Assembly: GCA_016721425.1 (NCBI GenBank)
Contig: JADKID010000043.1
Location: 216,006-280,005 of the forward strand
From: Bryobacterales bacterium
GTDB taxonomy: Bacteria; Acidobacteriota; Terriglobia; Bryobacterales; Bryobacteraceae
Reading direction: 5' to 3'
Length of the DNA stretch: 64,000 nt
Part shown: piece after piece, positions 25,002 to 34,278 of the stretch
Layout of the letters: every line of letters starts with the position of its first letter
Numbering within the stretch: the stretch's first letter is position 1
Program-made: the position numbers and the translations under genes
The notes under the pieces: model-generated
Databases searched by the model: none
What the model was told of the DNA's origin: nothing
Seen by the model: only the letters and a program-made list of their open reading frames with translations

Positions 25002-28000
25002 ATGCTTCAGGCCTTTCGGCGAGTGTCAGTGGGCATCGTATGCCTGCTGGCTTTGGCGCTGTCTGCCTTCGCACAGTCTGACAACTCCAGCATCTCGGGT
25101 ATCGTTAAGGACCCGTCCGGTGCCGCGGTTGCCAACGCAAAAGTCGCAGTAATTAACGAGAGCAACAACTTCGAACGTCTTGTGACGACGAACGAGTCCG
25201 GCTTCTACACCGCTACCAACATTGCCCCCGGCTACTACACCGTGAAGGTGGAGGCCGCCGGCTTCAAGACCGCCACCACCACGCGCATCAAGCTGGAGGC
25301 CGCTCTGCCTTTGGCCGTGAACATGGACCTGTCAGTCGGTCAGGTGACCGAAACGGTGACTGTCGAAGCCAACGTGGCGCAGTTGAACACCGAGTCTTCG
25401 ACGGTCGGCAAGACTATCGAGCAGAAGCAGCTTCAGAATCTGTCACTCAATGGCCGCAACCCCCTGTTCCTCGCGATGCTCAAGCCCGGTGTTCGTCGCA
25501 GCTCGCCGATGAGCGGCCAGAGCTATGGCCTGGATTCCGGCGGTCTCACCATCAACGGCGGCCGGTCTCAGGACTCGCTGATCACGTTTGACGGCGCAGT
25601 CGGTATCCGTACCCGCGCCAATGGCACCTCCATCGGCACCGCCGATCTGGACACCATTCAGGAAGTTCAGGTCCTCTCGGCGAACTACTCTGCCGAGTAC
25701 GGCCGCTCTTCCGCGGGCCAGATCCGCATGGTGACCAAGTCCGGTACCAAGCAGTTCCACGGTACCGCCTACGAGTACTTCCGAAATAGCGCACTCGACG
25801 CCAACACCTGGGCGCGCAATCGCAGCACCTCCTCGAACTTCGTTTCGCCCTTCCGCTACAACCAGTTTGGTTGGAACATCAATGGTCCGGTGACCATTCC
25901 GAAGGTGTTCAACAAGGATCGCGAGAAGCTGTTCTTCCTGTTCAGCCAGGAGTGGGTCCGCCGCCGCGCGGCAGATTCCACCTTCCAGCGCGTGCCCTCT
26001 GCCGCCATGCGTCAGGGTAACTTCGGCGAACTGCTCGGCTCCAACCTGTTCTACGGCTCTCCGCGTGTGATCAACGATCCCTCCACCGGTGCACCGTATG
26101 CAGGCAACATCATCCCTCAGTCCCAACTGAGCCCCAACGGTATCGCCATGCTCAAGGCCTATCCTGGAGCCACCGGCGCCTACCAGGGCAACACGAACTT
26201 CTTCCAGCAGCGTCCCACCTGGCAGAATCAGCGCAAAGATACGGTGGCGTTGGACTACAACCCATCCACCAATCAGTTCGTCAAGTTCCGCCTGGCCAAC
26301 TATAGCTGGGAGTCGCTCGACGCGTTCCGTAGCGGCTTCGACTACGCCATCAGCCTTCTGGATCGTCCGAACCAGACTGCCAGCCTGGGCCATACCTGGA
26401 CCCTCAGCCCGACCGCGATTAACGAGTTCCTCGTCACCGCCTCGGCCGATCACGTGAAGATTCAGATCGATCCGACCGGTGAGCGCTACCTGCGCTCGCG
26501 CAGCGGCATCAACTACCCGTACATCTTCCCCGAAAGGAAGGAGATCTACGACAAGGTGCCCACCATCGTGATTCCTAACACCGGAACCATCGACGGCGGC
26601 CCGTATCCTTCCAGTTCCGCCGGCCCGATCTACCAGATCTCGAACAACTTCACCAAGATCCACAACAACCACACCTTCAAGGCTGGTTTCCTGTGGGAGC
26701 GCTCCGGACAGAACGACTTTGATCAGATCAACGTCTCTGGCGTCCCCGGCGGCACCAATAACCAGAACGGCCGCTTTGAGTTCACCGACGTCCGCCCCGG
26801 CGCACCCGGCACCGGCACCGGTCTCGCCAACGCCGCCCTGGGCCTGTTCTCGGCTTACGCCGAAATCGGTCCGAGAGCCTACACGCCGTATCGCAGCCAC
26901 ATGGCTGAGTTCTTTGTGCAGGACTCCTGGCGCGTCAACGAGAAGCTCAAGATTGAGCTCGGCATTCGCGGCACCTGGCAGAACGGCTACTACAGATCTC
27001 TGTGGGGCAATATGGCCATCTTCGATCCGGCCAAGTATGATCCGTCCAAGGCTGCCGTCGTTGACCGCGCCACCGGCGTCGTCCTGAGCGGCGATCGCTA
27101 CAACGGCGTCGTCATTCCCGGTTCCTCCTTCCCGGATGCCGGCAAGGGCCGCGTGGCCGCCATCGATAGCGGCGAGTTCAATCGCCTGCTCTCCGGCGGC
27201 AGCGTTTACCCCTCCGAGAACCAGTTCAACTTCACGCCGCGCGTTGGCTTCGCCTATTCGATGACCTCGAAGAACGTCCTGCGTGCAGGTGCTGGCAGCT
27301 TCATGTCTCGCCCCGGCGTGTATGACAGCGTGTTCCTCGGCGGCAATCCGCCCTTCCAGCCGATGGTCTCCGTGGCCAACGGCGTCGCCGATAACCCCGG
27401 CGCCGGTCCGAAGACGGGCTTCCCCCAATTCTTCATGACCATCGATCCGAAGTACCGCATTCCGCGCAGCTACAACTGGAACATCACCTATCAGCGTCAG
27501 CTGACCGGCGATACCACCGTTGAGTTCGGCTACGTCGGAACCGTTGGCAACTACCTGTCCCGCGAGCGCGATTTGAACCAGTTGCCTACCGGCACCACGT
27601 TCCAGTCCTGGGCTCAGGGCGCCAACACCGCCTACCTCCGCCCCTTCAAGGGCTTCGCCAACATCAACATGCTGGAGCACTCCGGCCGCAGCACCTACAA
27701 CGCTCTCCAGTTTGAAGTGAACCGTCGCTTCTCCAAGGGCTTGCTGTACGGCTTCGCCTACACCTACGCCAAGGCCATGGACAACAACTCCGGCCCGCGC
27801 GATGCGTTCATGGACGTCTTCAACCAGTACCTCAACTGGGGCAAGTCCGGCAACGACACTCGCCACACCGCCATCGTCAACGTCGTTTGGGAAATGCCGT
27901 TCTTCAAGAACAGCGGCGCCCTCACCAAGATGGCCCTCGGCGGCTGGCAGATCTCTGCCGTCAACCAGTGGCAGACCGGCGCGCCGATCTCCATTGGCAA

Positions 28001-28433
28001 CAACGACGACTATCTCGGCATCGGTTCCACCAACGGCAAGACCTGGAACCTCAACGGTGATCCGAACCGTCCGCAGAAATTCGCCAACTCGAATGCTGCC
28101 GGCAACTACGCCGGAATCACCGATTTCTGGTTCGATCCCAACGTGAGCGGCGGCAAGTGGGCCACCAAGCCCGCCAACGGCACGCTCCCCAACCAGAACC
28201 GCAACTCCATCAGCTTCAACAACGTCGGCTTCCAGAACTGGAACATCGCCGTGTTTAAGTCGTTCCGCATCACCGAGAGCCAGGCCGTGCAGTTCCGCGC
28301 CGAGGGCTTCAACTGGCTGAACCACCCGAACTGGGGTGGCGTGGACACCAATCCCACCGCCGCCACCTTCGGTATGGTCACCAGCAAGAGCAGCGAGCGC
28401 ACCATGCAGATGAGCCTGCGTTACACGTTCTAG
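25002..28433 (+). CDS. Oar-like TonB-dependent receptor with carboxypeptidase-regulatory domain
   Basis: A 1143-residue outer-membrane receptor. The start ATG 25002 has AGGAGA at 24988-24993. The signal peptide (about 1-24, ending ALSAFAQ) is followed by a carboxypeptidase-regulatory-like beta-sandwich (about 28-110: SGIVKDPSGAAVANAKV), a plug domain (about 125-250: LSLNGRNPLFLAMLKPGV, GGLTINGGRSQDS, EVQVLSANYSAEYGRSSAG) and a long beta barrel ending in the aromatic C-terminal strand MSLRYTF. This architecture is massively expanded in acidobacteria and probably imports oligosaccharides or other large nutrients. Codon use is strongly C-ending, suggesting high expression. Monocistronic, with its own terminator. 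Confidence 0.92.
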   Translation: MLQAFRRVSVGIVCLLALALSAFAQSDNSSISGIVKDPSGAAVANAKVAVINESNNFERLVTTNESGFYTATNIAPGYYTVKVEAAGFKTATTTRIKLEAALPLAVNMDLSVGQVTETVTVEANVAQLNTESSTVGKTIEQKQLQNLSLNGRNPLFLAMLKPGVRRSSPMSGQSYGLDSGGLTINGGRSQDSLITFDGAVGIRTRANGTSIGTADLDTIQEVQVLSANYSAEYGRSSAGQIRMVTKSGTKQFHGTAYEYFRNSALDANTWARNRSTSSNFVSPFRYNQFGWNINGPVTIPKVFNKDREKLFFLFSQEWVRRRAADSTFQRVPSAAMRQGNFGELLGSNLFYGSPRVINDPSTGAPYAGNIIPQSQLSPNGIAMLKAYPGATGAYQGNTNFFQQRPTWQNQRKDTVALDYNPSTNQFVKFRLANYSWESLDAFRSGFDYAISLLDRPNQTASLGHTWTLSPTAINEFLVTASADHVKIQIDPTGERYLRSRSGINYPYIFPERKEIYDKVPTIVIPNTGTIDGGPYPSSSAGPIYQISNNFTKIHNNHTFKAGFLWERSGQNDFDQINVSGVPGGTNNQNGRFEFTDVRPGAPGTGTGLANAALGLFSAYAEIGPRAYTPYRSHMAEFFVQDSWRVNEKLKIELGIRGTWQNGYYRSLWGNMAIFDPAKYDPSKAAVVDRATGVVLSGDRYNGVVIPGSSFPDAGKGRVAAIDSGEFNRLLSGGSVYPSENQFNFTPRVGFAYSMTSKNVLRAGAGSFMSRPGVYDSVFLGGNPPFQPMVSVANGVADNPGAGPKTGFPQFFMTIDPKYRIPRSYNWNITYQRQLTGDTTVEFGYVGTVGNYLSRERDLNQLPTGTTFQSWAQGANTAYLRPFKGFANINMLEHSGRSTYNALQFEVNRRFSKGLLYGFAYTYAKAMDNNSGPRDAFMDVFNQYLNWGKSGNDTRHTAIVNVVWEMPFFKNSGALTKMALGGWQISAVNQWQTGAPISIGNNDDYLGIGSTNGKTWNLNGDPNRPQKFANSNAAGNYAGITDFWFDPNVSGGKWATKPANGTLPNQNRNSISFNNVGFQNWNIAVFKSFRITESQAVQFRAEGFNWLNHPNWGGVDTNPTAATFGMVTSKSSERTMQMSLRYTF

Positions 28434-28448
28434 CCTTTACCGGCTAAG

Positions 28449-28492
28449 CAAAAATCCCGGGCCTCACCCAACGGTGGGGCCCGGATTTTTTT
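28449..28492 (+). terminator. Strong rho-independent terminator
   Basis: Sixteen bases after the receptor stop, AAAAATCCCGGGCC pairs with GGGCCCGGATTTTTT through a GC-rich stem extended by CACC/GGTG, followed by a T-run at 28486-28492. The A-run on the 5' side makes it potentially bidirectional. Confidence 0.9.
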
Positions 28493-28551
28493 GCGCCCGC
28501 ACTAGTAGACTGAATTCAGACCGTATTATCCCGTAAGGCGAAACATACACA

Positions 28552-29560
28552 GTGAGCCAGACCGAACGGATTTACCAGATTCATCGCCTGTTACGCGCGC
28601 CGCCCGCCCTCCATGGAAGCATTGATCGAACGGTTGGAGGTCAATCGCTCCAGCGTCAAGCGCGACATCGCCTATATGCGGGATCGCCTCCACGCGCCCA
28701 TCTCCTACGACAAGGACTCCAACAGCTATCGCTACGAGTGCGCGCCCGGCGAGCCGCCCTACGAACTGCCCGGCGTGTGGTTCACCGCTGACGAGCTCCA
28801 CGCCCTCATCGTCATGCAGGATCTGCTGGATCAGCTCCAATCCTCGCTCCTCGGCGAGCCCCTCCGTCCGCTCCAGCGCAAACTCGATTCGCTCATCGAA
28901 AAACACGTCCCGCGACGCAAGGAACTGCGCAAGCGGGTTCTCATCCTGGAATCCCGCAAACGCCGCGTCCAGGTCGAGCACTTCCAGCTCATCAGCTCCG
29001 CCACCCTCGAGCGCCGCCGCATCGAACTGACTTACTACGGCCGCACTAAGGCCGAGGAATCGCAACGCCTGGTCTCCCCTCAGCGGCTCATCTACTACAA
29101 CGCAAACTGGTATCTCGACGCCTGGTGCCACCTGCGCGAGGACTTGCGCAGCTTCGCGCTCGATTCCATTCGCGCCGCCCGCGTCACCCCCGAACGCGCC
29201 CAGGAAATCGAGACCGCCCGCATCGACGCCCACCTCGGCGCCGGCTACGGCATCTACGCCGGCGCGGCTGAATCCACCGCCGTCCTCCGCTTCCGCGCGG
29301 ACGCCGCCCGCTGGGTCGCCAAAGAGGTCTGGCACGCCGATCAGCGCGCCACCCTGCTGCCCGACGGCAGCTTGCGCCTGGAGGTGCCCTACGCGCATTC
29401 CAGGGAGATTCTGATGGACATCCTGCGCCTCGGCGCCGCAGTGGAAGTAGAGGCCCCTGGAGCCCTCCGCAGGGCCGTCGCCGAGGCCCACCGCGACGCA
29501 GCAGAGCAATACGGCGCCATCCGCCGCAGCCCCGCCACCCAAGCCAGCGCCGGCGACTAA
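28552..29560 (+). CDS. WYL-domain transcriptional regulator, one frame break
   Basis: DeoR-like helix-turn-helix plus WYL domain, a regulator that senses a ligand (often nucleic acid or nucleotide) and controls DNA-repair or defence genes. The N-terminus SQTERIYQIHRLLR is read from GTG 28552. After one surplus base near 28,597 the family sequence continues (PPSMEALIERLEVNRSSVKR) to the stop at 29560. The WYL core is visible as RRRIELTYYGR...SPQRLIYYNANWYLDAWC. The downstream part alone could begin at ATG 28613 but would lack the first DNA-binding helix. The break sits in a CGCGCGCCGCCC run. It is upstream of, and possibly co-transcribed with, the helicase. Confidence 0.85.
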
Positions 29561-29712
29561 TCCGCCCCGCCGCTCGGCAGGCTCAACCGGTGAACCACCC
29601 TCCCCCTCACACTGAAAACTCGGAGGAACTCACCGGCACGGCGCGAGGCGTAAACGCTCTCCCTGCTGCGCCCCCGCCCGTGCCACACGGTGAGTTGCGG
29701 GACTATGAATCT

Positions 29713-32218
29713 ATGATTCCTTGGGAGACTCTGAACCCGGAGCAACGCCAGGCCATCGAGGCCTGGGACGAAGCGATTCTCGTGATGGCGCCGGTCGGCA
29801 CCGGCAAGACCAACTGCCTCGCCCTCCGCGCCGCCTACGCGATGGAGCAGGGCATCCCCGCCGCGCGCATCCTCTGCCTCTCGTTCACCAACAAGGCCGC
29901 CCGCGAGGTCCGCGAGCGCCTGGTCCGGCTGCTCGGCAAAGCCGGCGGCGAGGTCACCGCCAAAACCTTCCACGGTCTCTGTGCCCAGATCCTCCGCGCC
30001 GAGGCGCCCATCATCGGTTGGGACCGCGACTTCCTGGTCTACGACGAAGAGGATTGCCGCTCGCTCATGGGTCAGGCCGCCAAACGCGCGCAGATCGCGG
30101 TGCCGGAAAAGGAGTCCGACGCATTCGAGTTCCTGCTCTTTCAGGCTGCCACCGCCGCGCGCCTCAGCGAATTTGAGGATCAGCCGCCCCGCACACCGCA
30201 GCAGGTGTTCGATGCCGCGCTGGCTGCATCCCGTCTGGACTTCCTAAAGTTCCGCGGCGGCCTCCTCTTCAAGCCTCTGCTCACCGAATACATGCACGCC
30301 CTGCGCGAGTGCCACGCTGTGGATTTCGCCGATCTCATCCTCGGCGTCAACCGCCTCTGGCAGGAGAGCCCCGCCGCGCTCGCCCGCTGGCGCGCGCGCT
30401 TCGCCTGGATCCAGATCGATGAGGTGCAGGACACCAACCGCGGCGAGTACCTGCCGCTGCGCCTGCTCGCCGAGGAGCACAAGCGCCTGTCGTTTTTCGG
30501 CGACATCGATCAGACCATCTACGGCTGGCGCGGCTCGGCCCCGCACGAGGTGCTGGCCGATTTCAAGTCGCGTTTTGCGCCCGTGCGCGAGATCCACTTC
30601 ACGCGCAACTACCGCTCTACGCGCAACATTTTGGCTGCCTGCGAAAAGCTCATTCTGGCCTGCCCCGGCGCCGTCACCAAGCGCATCGTGCCGGACTCCG
30701 CCGAAGATGGCGAGCCGCTCGAGTTCTACGAGGCCGACAACCAGCTCGACGAGGCCCGCTGGATGCAGAAGCAGATCGAGGCCATCCGCGCCCGCACCGG
30801 CATTGCCCACGGCGACATCGCCGTGCTCACGCGCACCAACTTCACGGCCCGCGATCTCTCCCGCCACTTCGAGGAACTCGGCCTGCCGCACCTGCAGGTG
30901 GATCAGTTCAAGTTCTTCCAGCGCGCCGAGATCAAGGAGACGCTGGCGCACCTGCGCCTGCTGATCAATCCGCACGACGCCAACAGCATGATGCGCTTTC
31001 TGCGCACTCCGCCCAAGGGCGTGGGCGACGCCGCCATCGAGGCGCTCTCACACGGCGCGCCGCGCGAGGCCGGCCTCAAGATGGGCGATCTGCTCGATCC
31101 CGCCACGTTCCGCACCGGCGATCCGTTCCTGCCGTTGATGGACGCCATGCGCGCCGGCCGCGCCGTGGTGTGGGACATCGAGACCACCGGCCTTAGCATC
31201 GCCTCCGACGAAATCGTCGAGCTGGCAGCCGCCCGCTGCGGCGTGGGCGGCGTGATCGAAACATTTCACCGCTATCTCGTGCCTTCGAAAAAAGTGCTCG
31301 ATTCTGAGCCCATACACCACCTTAGCGACGACTTTTTGGCACAAAACGGCACGGATCCGCATACTGTCATCGAAGAGTTCCGTTCCTTCTGCCAGGGCTG
31401 CGTCCTGGTGGGCCACAACATCGCCAACTTCGATATGCCGATGCTGCGCAGCGTCTGCGTGCGCCTCGGCCTGCCCGCATGGGGCGAGTGCGCCGTCTTC
31501 GATACCCTCGATCTGGCCCGCCGCTATCTGCGCATGCCGCGCCATCGCCTCGGCGACATCGCGCGCCGGCTCGGCTTTCAAAACATCCCCACGCATCGCG
31601 CCGATTCCGATGTGGCCGCCACTGTTGAACTGCTGCAGTACCTGCTGCCCAAGCTAGAAGAAGGCGCGGCCGCGCGGCTCGATGCCGTGAAGAAGTACGG
31701 CGCGCGTTTCCAGCCGCTCGCGAACACGATGACGGCGTGGCGGGCGCGCATGATGGTGGATCGGCCGGCGGAGCTGCTGGAGTTGGTGCTCGACCAATCC
31801 GGGCTGCGCAGGCTCTACGCATCCGATGCCGCGCGCCGCGAGCATCTCGAAGAGCTCACCGGATTGTTCCAGCAGTTCGACGACGAAACGATGCAGCCCG
31901 TGGACGCTCTGCTGCGTGCTCAGCGTGGCCTCGCTCGCCAAGGAGATTGACGGGCAGACCGCTGACGGCAGCAAGGTGTTGCTGCTCACTGTGCATCAGG
32001 CGAAGGGGTTGGAGTTTGACACCGTATTCGTGGCGGGTTGCGCGGAGGGCGAATATCCGAATCAGCGTAGCGTGCGCGAAGGGCAGGAGGTAGAGGAGCA
32101 GAGGCTTTTCTATGTCGCCATCAGCCGCGCGAAGAAACGGCTGTTGTTCTCCTATCCGATGGTCAACAAGTGGGGCCGGCAACAGGTGCGCAGCCGCTAT
32201 CTGCGCCTCGTGCGATGA
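29713..32218 (+). CDS. UvrD/Rep-type helicase with inserted DEDDh exonuclease, one frame break
   Basis: DNA helicase of superfamily 1: Walker A APVGTGKT, LSFTNKAAREV, DEVQDTN (Walker B), FGDIDQTIYGWRGS, FTRNYRST. In the second helicase half sits a complete DnaQ-type 3'-5' exonuclease: VVWDIETTG (ExoI), VGHNIANFDMPML (ExoII), HRADSDVAATVELL (ExoIII, with DEDDh His) at about 31,160-31,660. The helicase ends with LLTVHQAKGLEFDTVFVAG and EEQRLFYVAISRAKKRL, which lie one base over; the break is at about 31,905-31,925. The start is taken as ATG 29713 (MIPWETLNPEQRQAI). The frame is open from GTG 29590, giving 41 unconserved residues. A repair or anti-mobile-DNA role is plausible. Confidence 0.85.
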
Positions 32219-32257
32219 GTTTGACTTCGCTGTGACGGCTGTGCGGAAGTAGAAGCC

Positions 32258-33061
32258 ATGAAACAAGGCTTCTCCACCGCGGATCTGGCGCTTGCGCGGC
32301 GTCTGGAAGAGGCCGAGGCGGCCAACGCGTTTCACATCGGGCGGGCGTCACAGGACGGCAAGGTGGAGGTGGAGCCCATCTGCGACGGCTGCGCGATGTT
32401 TGCGGGCGTCGGCTCGCCGCTGACTCACGCGATGGGCATCGGCATGGCTGGCGAGGTGACCGATGAGGAGTTCGACCGGCTGGAGGAGTTTTTTCGCGAG
32501 CGCGGCAGCCCCTCGATGATCGATCTCTGCCCGATGGCGGACGCGACCGTGCTGCAACTCGTCACCGAACGCGGCTACAAGGTGCTGGAGTTCAACAATC
32601 TGCTGCTGCACCGTGTCACGCCCGCCGACGCCGAATGGGTGTGCCCGGAAGAAGTGGAGATCACGCCGGTGGAAGAGGGCGAGCCGCGCGAATGGTGCGA
32701 GCTGCTGGTGAAGGGATTCAACCACGGCGCGGAACCCTCCGCGGAGATGGTGGAGATGGTGATGAGCCTGCCCTCGGGTGGGCAGAGCTTTTTCGCGCAC
32801 GTGATCGGTGATGCTGTGGGGACCGCCGCGATGTCGATGCACGGCGGCGTAGCTTTGCTGTTTGCGGATTCGACACTGCCCGAGGCGCGCGGCCGCGGCG
32901 TGCAGCAGGCATTGATCCGCGAGCGTCTGAAGTTGGCGGCGCAGGGTGGATGCGAATGGGCGATGGCCTGCGTGCTGCCCGGCAGCGGATCGCACCGCAA
33001 CTATGAGCGCTGCGGCTTTGATCTGTTCTACATGCGCGTCAATCTGATCCTCGACCTTTAA
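32258..33061 (+). CDS. GNAT-family N-acetyltransferase
   Basis: A 267-residue protein. The C-terminal half carries the GNAT acetyl-CoA signature (EARGRGVQQALIRERLKLA, about residues 210-228) and the following beta-strand/helix with NYERCGFDLFYMRV at the end. The N-terminal half (CDGCAMFAGVGSPLTHAMGI) is a degenerate second GNAT-like lobe, as in tandem GNAT proteins. It transfers an acetyl group to an amine on a small molecule or protein; the acceptor is unknown. Its stop overlaps the convergent receiver gene by four bases. Confidence 0.82.
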   Translation: MKQGFSTADLALARRLEEAEAANAFHIGRASQDGKVEVEPICDGCAMFAGVGSPLTHAMGIGMAGEVTDEEFDRLEEFFRERGSPSMIDLCPMADATVLQLVTERGYKVLEFNNLLLHRVTPADAEWVCPEEVEITPVEEGEPREWCELLVKGFNHGAEPSAEMVEMVMSLPSGGQSFFAHVIGDAVGTAAMSMHGGVALLFADSTLPEARGRGVQQALIRERLKLAAQGGCEWAMACVLPGSGSHRNYERCGFDLFYMRVNLILDL

Positions 33062-33411
33062 GGCTCGAATTTCTGCAAGTAATGCAGCAGCAGATCTGAG
33101 CTGGCAAACATCGCCTGAAAGACGCGGGAGCGTGTCTTGTCGATATCCACCTCGTCGCCATCGATGAAGAGCATCGGCAGGCGGCGTGTGGCCTTGAAGC
33201 CGCGGAGCGCGGCGGCCGTCTCGCGGGATTGTGAGCCGTGGTAATCGAGATCGAAGAGGACGAGATCCGGCGGGTTGTTCAGAATGCGGCGGGTGGCGCG
33301 GGCGCCGTCTTCGAATTCGACGGTGACCTCATAGCCGGCCTCGCGCAATTCAGCGGCGCGATCTTCGGCCTTGGCCTGGTTCCATTGGACTAAGTAGAGA
33401 CGAATAGACAT
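33058..33411 (-). CDS. Stand-alone degenerate receiver-domain protein
   Basis: A 117-residue single CheY-like domain: MSIRLYLVQWN as strand 1, PDLVLFDLDYHG with the phosphoacceptor-like Asp at about 55-57, and LPMLFIDGDEVD where the conserved Thr/Ser usually lies. The acidic pair in loop 1 is replaced (QWNQAKAED), and no clear conserved Lys is present after FIDGD, so it may act as an unphosphorylated adaptor. No kinase is adjacent. It converges with the GNAT gene and follows the secreted kinase-like gene by 22 bases. Confidence 0.65.
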   Translation of the reverse strand: MSIRLYLVQWNQAKAEDRAAELREAGYEVTVEFEDGARATRRILNNPPDLVLFDLDYHGSQSRETAAALRGFKATRRLPMLFIDGDEVDIDKTRSRVFQAMFASSDLLLHYLQKFEP

Positions 33412-33433
33412 CGGTGTCTACTCGATGGTAGCG

Positions 33434-34234
33434 TTACCGGCGCTGTTCGGAGGAATAAATGGCGTTTGGGACAGCTTTTTCAAATACGGCGACGATCTGA
33501 TCACGGCGCTTCAGCAGCGCCGTAATCTCTGCCTTCCTGAGGTACTGATCCAACTCGCGGTGGAGTTCTTTCTCGTCCAATCGCTTCATGGCCGCCAACA
33601 GAACACGGTCGCAGCGGGTGAGGTTTTTCGGCGCCAGGAGCGCACTCCGGGTGCGGAACGCGCGCGTGTGGTCGATCATCCAGAGCTTCCAGTCCTTGGT
33701 GATCAGCAGATTGCCGAGGTTGCGGTCCGTGTTGGAGATGAGCTGATCGAAGACGCGGACGATGTACATCTGGTTGTTCCAGTAGTCGCCATCCGGCGGT
33801 TCGACGCCCTTCTTCGCCCGCTGCCCTTCTTCCATCAGCACATCGTCGACCCACCAGGTGACGGCGGCAGATGCGCCCTCCACGTTGCGTTCCACGGACG
33901 GGGGGATCATCCGCAGATCGAGCAGCTTGTCCAGGCGGTATGCCGCGATATTGAACTTGTAGGTGTCCCGGAAGTTGATTTCCGTGCCGTTGGTGCCTTC
34001 AAAGCGGGTCTTGGATTCGTCGATCGTCTGAATGTGCGCGTCGTGCGCAATGGCCCCGTCTACCAGCGTGGCCCGCCGGGTGCCGGTGATGCCGCCCTTG
34101 CCGGCGCGGATGTTGGTGATCCTGGCTGTCAACAGGAAATGCTCCTGCTCGGCCCTGGTCATGGTCGCGGCAGGCGTTTGCGCGAACAACAGACTGCTCC
34201 AGAGCAGGATCGAAACACCCAGCGCGAATCGCAT
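33434..34234 (-). CDS. Secreted PI3/4-kinase-like (HipA/FAM20-like fold) protein
   Basis: A 266-residue exported protein with signal peptide MRFALGVSILLWSSLLFAQ. The second half shows a lipid-kinase/HipA-like catalytic core: VFDQLISNTDRNLGNLLI (catalytic-loop D-R-N-x-G-N pattern) followed by LWMIDHTRAFR (metal-binding Asp in place of DFG). A basic N-terminal beta lobe precedes it (ITGTRRATLVDG, RDTYKFNIAAYRLDKLLDL, the likely ATP-binding side). Kinases outside the cytoplasm lack ATP, so it may act on nucleotide in an unusual way, modify proteins during export, or be an AMPylator or pseudokinase. The fold call is by motif only. It follows the carboxypeptidase-regulatory genes by 44 bases. Confidence 0.6.
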   Translation of the reverse strand: MRFALGVSILLWSSLLFAQTPAATMTRAEQEHFLLTARITNIRAGKGGITGTRRATLVDGAIAHDAHIQTIDESKTRFEGTNGTEINFRDTYKFNIAAYRLDKLLDLRMIPPSVERNVEGASAAVTWWVDDVLMEEGQRAKKGVEPPDGDYWNNQMYIVRVFDQLISNTDRNLGNLLITKDWKLWMIDHTRAFRTRSALLAPKNLTRCDRVLLAAMKRLDEKELHRELDQYLRKAEITALLKRRDQIVAVFEKAVPNAIYSSEQRR

Positions 34235-34278
34235 GGATGAAACTATACACGGTTGTCCGGTTGCGGGGAAGGGAAAAG

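Noticed and set aside
25443..28325. 960-codon open frame antisense to the TonB-dependent receptor
   Set aside because: It lies wholly opposite a well-supported receptor gene, has Val/Gly/Ala-rich low-information sequence and no domain. It results from the strong C-ending codon bias of the sense gene.
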